Positions 59,801 through 64,000 of a stretch of DNA of 64,000 nt are shown here, piece by piece; positions within the stretch are counted from its first letter, which is position 1, and each line of letters opens with the position of its first letter. The stretch lies in the NCBI GenBank assembly GCA_029821735.1, contig JALGSU010000038.1, positions 1 through 64,000 on the forward strand, given 5' to 3'. The notes under the pieces were generated by a model. That model did not search any database and was not told the DNA's origin. It was given only the letters and a program-made list of their open reading frames with translations. A program made the translations under genes and the position numbers. Source of the DNA: Candidatus Zipacnadia bacterium. GTDB taxonomy: Bacteria > Armatimonadota > Zipacnadia > Zipacnadales > UBA5352.

Positions 59801-61190
59801 GCCGGGCACGGAGATCACCTGGAAGATTCGCTATACCGACGCGGAGGGCAACTCTGCTGAATTCGTGCGGCTGCACCTGGCAGTTCGCACTGTGGCCGAG
59901 GATGGTACCGTCACCGACACGGAGGTCGCTGGGAGCCCATTTGAGATGGCGGTTGAGTCAGGCGATGACCCGAAGCAGGGAGTGGTCTACGCGCTGACCA
60001 ACACGTTGGCAGATGAGGGCCGCTACGCATGCTGGTTCTCGGCGCGCGAAGTGCCCACCGAGGGATACACCGCGCAGGACGCCATAGGTCCGCCCACCTG
60101 GTGGCATCGGAACATGGTGTGGATATACCACCAGCCGCCGGCACTGGCTTGGGTGGACGAAGTGGCGACCGCTGATGCCGCGGACAAGGCGCCTGCGTGC
60201 AGCCCGACTGCCGGGCGTGCGGGCGATACCTTCCACTTCAAGGTCCGCTACCGCCACCCGGAGGGCGTAGCGCCCGTGCATGTCAGGCTGCATCTGCTGC
60301 GTTGGGACGGCACTGACTACGTGGAGACATCGGCGAGCCCATACGCGATGACTGCTGTGGGCGATGACTATACAGACTGCGAGTTCGCCTGTGACGTGCC
60401 GATTGCGCAGGGCGGTCGGTATCGCCACAGGTTCTCGGCGAGCGACGGGATCAAGGACGCGATTGGGGTGCCCACCTGGAAGCGTATGCCGGGTCCGCTC
60501 GTCTCGGCGAACACCGTGCCGGAACTGAGCTGGCTGGGTACGTATGGGTATGAGGCCGACGGTGTTGACCGTGACCCGAGCTCGCCGGCGGACACCTTCA
60601 CCTGGGCGGTCCGTTACACTGATGCCGATGGCGATGGGCCGCGCCACGTCCGTGTGCATATCGCCCGCGTGGTGGGCGGTGACGAGGTCGAGCTGGCGAG
60701 CAGCCCGTTCGACATGATCGGCGAGAGCGAGGACTGGGCCGCGGGCGTGACGTTCGCTTTCACCCGGCAACTGAGGCAGCCGGGGTTGTACGCCTACTGG
60801 TTTGCGGCCGCTGATCAGGACGATGCGGCGGTCGGCCCGCCTGCGGAGACGCACATGCGCGGACCGCGTGTTGCGGAAGATGCGGGATCGACGCCGCTGA
60901 TGGTCACGAGTGCGGTGGCGTCGGCCACTCGCTCGGGCGGGACACAGGTGACGTTCACGATGTCAGCGCGCGGCATGGTGACCGCGGAGGTGCTCAATAT
61001 CGCGGGCCGGCGCGTACGGGTGGTTGTCTCCGACCGCGAGATGGCCGCCGGTGCCAACTCCCTGAGCTGGAACGGTCGGAACTCCTCCGGCCTGCGGGTG
61101 CCATCCGGCCGCTACCTGATCCGCCTGATGGTGCGCGATGACGCTGGCGCTCAGGCTCAGAGCCTGACCACTGTGCAACTCGAACGCTGA
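56880..61190 (+). CDS. Giant secreted beta-helix / Ig-repeat surface protein with FlgD-like tail
   Basis: A 1436-residue exported protein: signal peptide MLRRTKLLVRLALALAVAVGMANA, ATG 56880 with GAGAGG upstream. Residues about 35-460 are a right-handed beta-helix (VPDTYSTIQAAIDDADSGSTILVGAGTY then repeated NNVIQANG, GNTIAGNHS, GNTISSNVSG, GNEIIANVA turns), pectate-lyase or polymorphic-outer-membrane-like. Three 93-residue Ig/PKD-like repeats plus a diverged fourth follow (about 465-835). Four about 115-residue repeats of unknown type come next (about 838-1340: ELSWVGDG, RLHWVGEE, ALAWVDEV, ELSWLGTY, each with an RYR/RYT...VRLHL strand). A FlgD-Ig/T9SS-like tail ends it (VTAEVLNIAGRRVRVVV...NGRNSSGLRVPSGRYLIRL). 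It probably binds or cleaves polysaccharide at the cell surface. Confidence 0.72.
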   Translation: MLRRTKLLVRLALALAVAVGMANASPSSSKASGTLLVPDTYSTIQAAIDDADSGSTILVGAGTYQEALIWHDKDLDILGAGAEVCVVVALGDGECFQLVNVPATSTLSGFTITDGSAAKGSGLNLLNSSLVVENNVIQANGVDGHCTEGGGVYADGGAPTLRNNLIQGNDAQDLGGGVRLLGSSATLEGNTIAGNHSAAGAGVYGDSAGLATVVGNTISSNVSGTLGGGLTFIGMDAFIAGNEIIANVAPGGGAGLRVQNWLQNLQVVGNRIVLNVSVNGKGGGIWVTRDTAAVPTFAIDNCVVAQNDGSVGGGIYIEDVSTALWPIRFCTVCHNTGGGGIATDGIAVAEVSNSILVGNRGGPDLSGGAATYTCVSPPSIGIDKFIADPLFANPDGLDYHLQSTGGRWEPGLKTWVKDSVTSPCVDAGDPALSAATEPAPNGGVVNVGAYGNTIYASKGPNRPPTAPTVTISPATPTTGDDLTVTASGSTDPDGDTVAYTYTWWKDGVSQRDYLNATTIPASATWGGNVWKCVVTPSDGAADGPSAADEVTVGNTAPTQPTVDVTPDAPKTTDDLVVTASGSTDADGDAVKYVHRWLKDTVHQPAWDDQTTVPASATAKGETWRCEVTPNDGTDDGPVGHDQVTIGNTAPTQPTVDVTPDAPKTTDDLVVTASGSTDPDKAITYAYTWYRNGQVQAAHQNQTTIPSSATAKGDSWRCVVTPSDGTDNGLSDEDQVTVGNTAPLLASVAIAPEFPSTHDDLTAVPAGWVDVDGDAAGYRYQWQKPNATDVWTNIPGANGATLAASAFAAGDRIRVVCTPDDGDNTGTPALADTAIVDAPELSWVGDGPYADGPVDPMQGLADDFYLFKVRYRGAAPRFVRLHLFRNGVEVFGSPIGMKPGGGNLGAGQVFWFKRKLVQGAYTCHFTASDGHDAATGRPTETFIGPFAGNVGPRLHWVGEEGPWETDPADPEGKQEPGTEITWKIRYTDAEGNSAEFVRLHLAVRTVAEDGTVTDTEVAGSPFEMAVESGDDPKQGVVYALTNTLADEGRYACWFSAREVPTEGYTAQDAIGPPTWWHRNMVWIYHQPPALAWVDEVATADAADKAPACSPTAGRAGDTFHFKVRYRHPEGVAPVHVRLHLLRWDGTDYVETSASPYAMTAVGDDYTDCEFACDVPIAQGGRYRHRFSASDGIKDAIGVPTWKRMPGPLVSANTVPELSWLGTYGYEADGVDRDPSSPADTFTWAVRYTDADGDGPRHVRVHIARVVGGDEVELASSPFDMIGESEDWAAGVTFAFTRQLRQPGLYAYWFAAADQDDAAVGPPAETHMRGPRVAEDAGSTPLMVTSAVASATRSGGTQVTFTMSARGMVTAEVLNIAGRRVRVVVSDREMAAGANSLSWNGRNSSGLRVPSGRYLIRLMVRDDAGAQAQSLTTVQLER
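58272..59100 (+). repeat. Tandem 279-bp coding repeats (Ig/PKD-like)
   Basis: Units start at 58272, 58551 and 58830, exactly 279 bp (93 codons) apart, and run to about 59100. Units two and three share a 56-bp identical block (58563-58618 and 58842-58897), while unit one is clearly diverged. Recent duplication or gene conversion between units two and three is likely. Confidence 0.75.
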
Positions 61191-61216
61191 AGAGGCCAGT
61201 CCGGTCAACCGCAACA

Positions 61217-61249
61217 CCGCCTGTCGGGGGGGAGCGTCTCGGCAGGCGG
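61217..61249 (+). terminator. Possible hairpin after the beta-helix gene
   Basis: CCGCCTG (61217-61223) can pair with CAGGCGG (61243-61249) around a G-rich 19-base loop, 27 bases after the stop. There is no T-tract, so function is doubtful. Confidence 0.3.
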
Positions 61250-61285
61250 GTTCGGTCTGCATTCACATGAGTGAGGAGAGACGCT

Positions 61286-61558
61286 ATGAGAGAGCAAGAC
61301 CGCCGCGACGGTGGCGTTAACGACACGTCTGCAAGTCCGCATTGCACGGTCCGCAGCGTTGACATGGGATCGGTGCGCTGGACGGACGGCCTGTGGGCCG
61401 ACCGCTTCGAGCAGACGACGGCGGTCACGCTGCCTTACCTGTGGGAGATGCTCGCCGACCCCGAGCAAGGAGGGGGAGTTCGCGGGCACACACTGGCAGG
61501 ACGAATGGGTCTACAAGTGGCTGCAGGCCGCTGCGGCGATCTGGGAGGTGACGCGTGA
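61286..61558 (+). CDS. GH127-like enzyme, N-terminal piece of frame-split gene
   Basis: ATG 61286 has GAGGAG about seven bases upstream. The reading MREQDRRDGGVNDTSAS to DRFEQTTAVTLPYLWEMLADPEQ is the usual beginning of GH127/DUF1680 proteins. After about 61468 this frame turns into meaningless Gly/Arg-rich sequence, while EGEFAGTHWQDEWVYKWLQAA continues in the next frame. Removing one G from the run of five at about 61471-61475 joins them as DPEQGGEFAGTHWQ. Confidence 0.68.
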   Translation: MREQDRRDGGVNDTSASPHCTVRSVDMGSVRWTDGLWADRFEQTTAVTLPYLWEMLADPEQGGGVRGHTLAGRMGLQVAAGRCGDLGGDA

Positions 61559-63209
61559 CGCGGACCTTGATGCGCAGATGGATGAGATCATCGCGATCAT
61601 CGGCATGGCCCAAGAGGATGACGGCTATGTCGCCTCGCAGATCACGGTTCGTGGCTGGGAGCGCTTCACGGAACTGATCCATCACGAACTGTATGTGATG
61701 GGGCACCTGCTCACCGCTGCCTGCCGCCACCACCGAGTGACAGGAAAGACCAACTTTGTGGAGATCGCGCGGCGTGTGGGCGACTTCGTGCATGCGAATT
61801 TCATGCAGGTGAGGCCCGAGCACGCTCACGTGCCGCTCAACCCGTCGATCATCATGGGGCTGGTCGATCTGTACCGCACCACCGGCGAGGGCAGGTATCT
61901 GGCCGCAGCCAACGCGTTCATTGACCGGCGAGGCACCGTGCCCGGTGGCATCGGCGACCAGAACCAGGACCGCGTGCCATTGCGCGAGGAGACGCGGGTG
62001 GTCGGTCATGCGGTCTTCTACACGTATCTGTTCGCGGGCGCCGCGGACGCGTACCTCGAGGGTGGCGATCCGACGCTGCTCGAGTCGCTCAATCGTCTCT
62101 GGGATGACTTGACGAGTAAGCGCATGTATCTCAGCGGCGGCACGTGCGGCCTGCATCTGGGGAAATCGTTCCGGGACGATCCGGTGATTGAGGCGGCGGG
62201 GCCCGACTACTTCCTGCCTAATGATACCGCCTACAACGAGACCTGCGGGCAGGTCGGCAGCTTTATGTGGAACTGGCGGATGCTGCAGATCACGGGCGAG
62301 GCGCGATTCGCCGACCTGATGGAGATCACGCTCTACAACAGCATCCTCTCGGGTATCAGCCTGGACGGGGACCTGTGGAACTACGCCAACCCGCTGCGCA
62401 GTTACGGCAAGCCGCATGACGAACTGCCTCTGCGCAAGCCGCGAAACCGGCGGCACCTGCCCGGCCAGCCACCCCGGCGTGCCGACGTCTGCTGCCCGTC
62501 GAACTTGCTGCGGACCTTCGCCGAGCTGCACGGCTACCTGTATGGGATTTCGGCGGACGCGTTCTGGGTGCATCACTACGGCGCGAGCCGCTTCGAGGGC
62601 GAGATCGCCGGGGGCGCGCTGAAGCTGGAGCAGCAGACCGGGTACCCATGGGACGGCGACGTCGTATTGCGGATCGACGAGGCGCCCGAGCAGAGCTTCG
62701 CGCTCGCGGTGCGCGTGCCGGGCTGGGCGGAGGGCGCCATGCTGACTGTCAACGGTGAGGACGCGGGCGTTGATCTCGCACCGGGCAGCTACGCGCGGGT
62801 CGAGCGCACCTGGTCGGCCGGTGACGAGGTGCGGTTGACACTGCCGATGCCGGTGCGCATGATGGAGGGACATCCGCGTATCGACGCCACCCAGGGGCGC
62901 GTGGCGTTCATGCGCGGTCCGCTGCTCTACTGCATCGAGTGGCCCGATCTGCCCGAAGGGGTGGCGGTGCCTGACGTGCGCATCCCGAGCGACATCCAGT
63001 TGGCCGCCCGGCATGACCCGGACCTGCTCGGCGGCGTGACGGTGCTTGAGGGCGAAGCGCTTCGCGTCGATGCTGAGCAGTGGTCTGGCGTGGCGTTCAG
63101 GCCGATGGGCAGCAGCGAACTGGTGCCGCAGTCCATCAGGCTCATCCCCGCGTACTCCTGGGCAAACCGGGGCATGGGGGAGATGTCCGCGTGGCTGCCG
63201 CTTGCCTGA
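61311..63209 (+). CDS. GH127 beta-L-arabinofuranosidase-like enzyme, main part of frame-split gene
   Basis: The true coding part begins near 61468 (EFAGTHWQDEW). The first 50 residues of the open frame are out-of-frame noise. It is an alpha/alpha-barrel of GH127 (DUF1680) type. The zinc/thiolate active site of this family is visible: NETCGQVGSFMWNW (Glu and Cys ligands, about residue 305) and ADVCCPSNLLRTF (adjacent Cys pair with the nucleophile, about 395). LSGGTCGLHLGKSF and NDTAYNETC are further family blocks, and beta-sandwich domains follow. No signal peptide is seen, so it is probably cytoplasmic or periplasmic by another route. It should remove L-arabinofuranose units from arabinan or glycoprotein oligosaccharides. 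The rebuilt gene is about 640 codons. Confidence 0.8.
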   Translation: MALTTRLQVRIARSAALTWDRCAGRTACGPTASSRRRRSRCLTCGRCSPTPSKEGEFAGTHWQDEWVYKWLQAAAAIWEVTRDADLDAQMDEIIAIIGMAQEDDGYVASQITVRGWERFTELIHHELYVMGHLLTAACRHHRVTGKTNFVEIARRVGDFVHANFMQVRPEHAHVPLNPSIIMGLVDLYRTTGEGRYLAAANAFIDRRGTVPGGIGDQNQDRVPLREETRVVGHAVFYTYLFAGAADAYLEGGDPTLLESLNRLWDDLTSKRMYLSGGTCGLHLGKSFRDDPVIEAAGPDYFLPNDTAYNETCGQVGSFMWNWRMLQITGEARFADLMEITLYNSILSGISLDGDLWNYANPLRSYGKPHDELPLRKPRNRRHLPGQPPRRADVCCPSNLLRTFAELHGYLYGISADAFWVHHYGASRFEGEIAGGALKLEQQTGYPWDGDVVLRIDEAPEQSFALAVRVPGWAEGAMLTVNGEDAGVDLAPGSYARVERTWSAGDEVRLTLPMPVRMMEGHPRIDATQGRVAFMRGPLLYCIEWPDLPEGVAVPDVRIPSDIQLAARHDPDLLGGVTVLEGEALRVDAEQWSGVAFRPMGSSELVPQSIRLIPAYSWANRGMGEMSAWLPLA

Positions 63210-63245
63210 TGGCGTGCCGGAGATTAGTTTGAGCGGAGGGCTACT

Positions 63246-64000
63246 ATGCTGCGAACGATATGCATGAGCGTATGCGCGTTACTGCTCGTGGTCTGCTGTG
63301 GCGCCGAGCCAGTCTTCATCCAGGCCGAGGACCTTGACTGCGATGGCGAGGCCTGGGTGGCTCGCGAGCAGACTGATCGTTACGCGCCCGACAGTCGCGG
63401 GCGTCACCTGTGGGGGGCGCGTGGAGGACAGGGCGTGGCCGCCACCGATCTGGAGCTGCCCGAAGCCGGGACCTGGCGCGTCTGGGTGCGCCACACGATC
63501 GCGCGCACCGGCGTGAGCGGCGCTCGTGGGCCCTTCATGGTCACGCTCAAGCGCGGCGACGAGATCCTCGCCGAGGGGCGTCTCGATGAGAATCCGCCTG
63601 AGAACAGCCCGGTCCGCGTCCACGGCTACGTCTGGAGCAGCTTCGACGCCGAACTGCCCGCAGGCCAGGTGCGACTTGAGCTGAGCAAGCTGGAGCCGCT
63701 CGTCTGCTCGGGCTACACGCGGTATGTTGACTGCTTCGCTCTGTCGAGTGACCTCGAGTACGTCCCGCGCGTCACGGATATGCAGCCGAAGACCTGGCTG
63801 CGCGTGACTCTCGGGGCGACCGAGACCCCGCCAATCTACATCCACTGCTTCGCTGACCACTTCCGCGCGCCTTGGTACAAGCACTTCTCACTGTCCAAGG
63901 ACGGGTATCAGGAGCGGGTCAGCCCGTCGAGCGGCAAGCGCGTGTTCCTCGTTGCAGGTGAGGCGACGCCGTGGTGCGACATCACGCCAGCCATTCACGA
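63246..64000 (+). CDS. Secreted carbohydrate-related protein, 3' truncated by window end
   Basis: An open frame with no stop before the window edge (251 codons seen). ATG 63246 follows GGAGGG by about five bases and opens a signal peptide, MLRTICMSVCALLLVVCCGAEPV; VCCG may be a lipobox. The mature start VFIQAEDLDCDGEAWVA resembles CBM6/35-like domains, which often open with an A-E-x-F/L strand. A beta-sandwich follows (LPEAGTWRVWVRHTIAR, GQVRLELSKLEP, SGYTRYVDCFALSSD). It lies 36 bp after the GH127-like gene in the same direction, so probably in the same operon. The missing part may hold a catalytic domain. Confidence 0.7.
   Translation, partial: MLRTICMSVCALLLVVCCGAEPVFIQAEDLDCDGEAWVAREQTDRYAPDSRGRHLWGARGGQGVAATDLELPEAGTWRVWVRHTIARTGVSGARGPFMVTLKRGDEILAEGRLDENPPENSPVRVHGYVWSSFDAELPAGQVRLELSKLEPLVCSGYTRYVDCFALSSDLEYVPRVTDMQPKTWLRVTLGATETPPIYIHCFADHFRAPWYKHFSLSKDGYQERVSPSSGKRVFLVAGEATPWCDITPAIH

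Noticed and set aside
61311..61467. First 50 codons of the open frame containing the GH127 core
   Set aside because: Arg/Cys/Ser-rich nonsense; the real N terminus is in the other frame from 61286.

Overview
The window is GC-rich bacterial DNA from a diderm, probably uncultured lineage. The secretome style suggests Armatimonadota or a neighbouring candidate phylum: a copper-amine-oxidase-N-type domain protein, FecR plus outer-membrane barrel, many giant secreted proteins with discoidin and FG-GAP modules, and Gfo/Idh/MocA enzymes. There is no rRNA or other marker gene, so this placement is an inference. I see no tRNA, CRISPR array, integrase or phage gene.

Layout. (1) 0-5.4 kb, + strand: a sugar-catabolic operon of FGGY kinase, arabinose/fucose-isomerase-like enzyme, uroporphyrinogen-decarboxylase-family protein and Gfo/Idh/MocA dehydrogenase. 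(2) 5.4-10 kb, + strand: a Trk potassium system (two TrkA, one TrkH), then a rubredoxin / NADH:rubredoxin oxidoreductase / rubrerythrin fusion with a convincing internal start for free rubrerythrin. (3) 10-33.5 kb: a carbohydrate-degradation island with a GH42-like enzyme, a heparinase-discoidin-FG-GAP enzyme, a rhamnogalacturonan-lyase-like protein, a DUF4091 lipoprotein, a Gfo/Idh dehydrogenase and a 1455-residue putative glycosidase. (4) 33.6-37.4 kb: two sister CBS proteins around a beta-helix gene remnant, a small secreted domain protein, another Gfo/Idh enzyme, a gene fragment, and a REP-associated tyrosine transposase between 55-bp inverted repeats. (5) 37.4-56.6 kb: more secreted hydrolases, including a second heparinase-FG-GAP paralogue, a creatininase-family protein, a sulfatase / DUF3604 / beta-propeller operon, an Ig-like lipoprotein and a FecR-barrel protein. 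(6) 56.9-64 kb: a 1436-residue beta-helix/Ig-repeat surface protein, a GH127 beta-L-arabinofuranosidase-like enzyme, and a secreted protein running off the window end.

The genes fit together as an extracellular and periplasmic programme against complex plant or algal polysaccharides (pectin and arabinan side chains, uronate-containing and possibly sulfated glycans). Released sugars would pass to the oxidoreductases, isomerase and kinase. No transporter, SusC/D pair or sigma/anti-sigma pair is visible, so uptake and control must be encoded elsewhere.

Six large secreted genes are split between reading frames (near 12.84, 19.86, 42.2-42.8, 48.23, 55.13 and 61.47 kb). Most breaks lie in short homopolymers and can be repaired by one base, so residual sequencing or assembly indels are likely. 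Two (12.84 and 48.23 kb) look more like short internal deletions. Their pieces are listed separately below and linked in the text.
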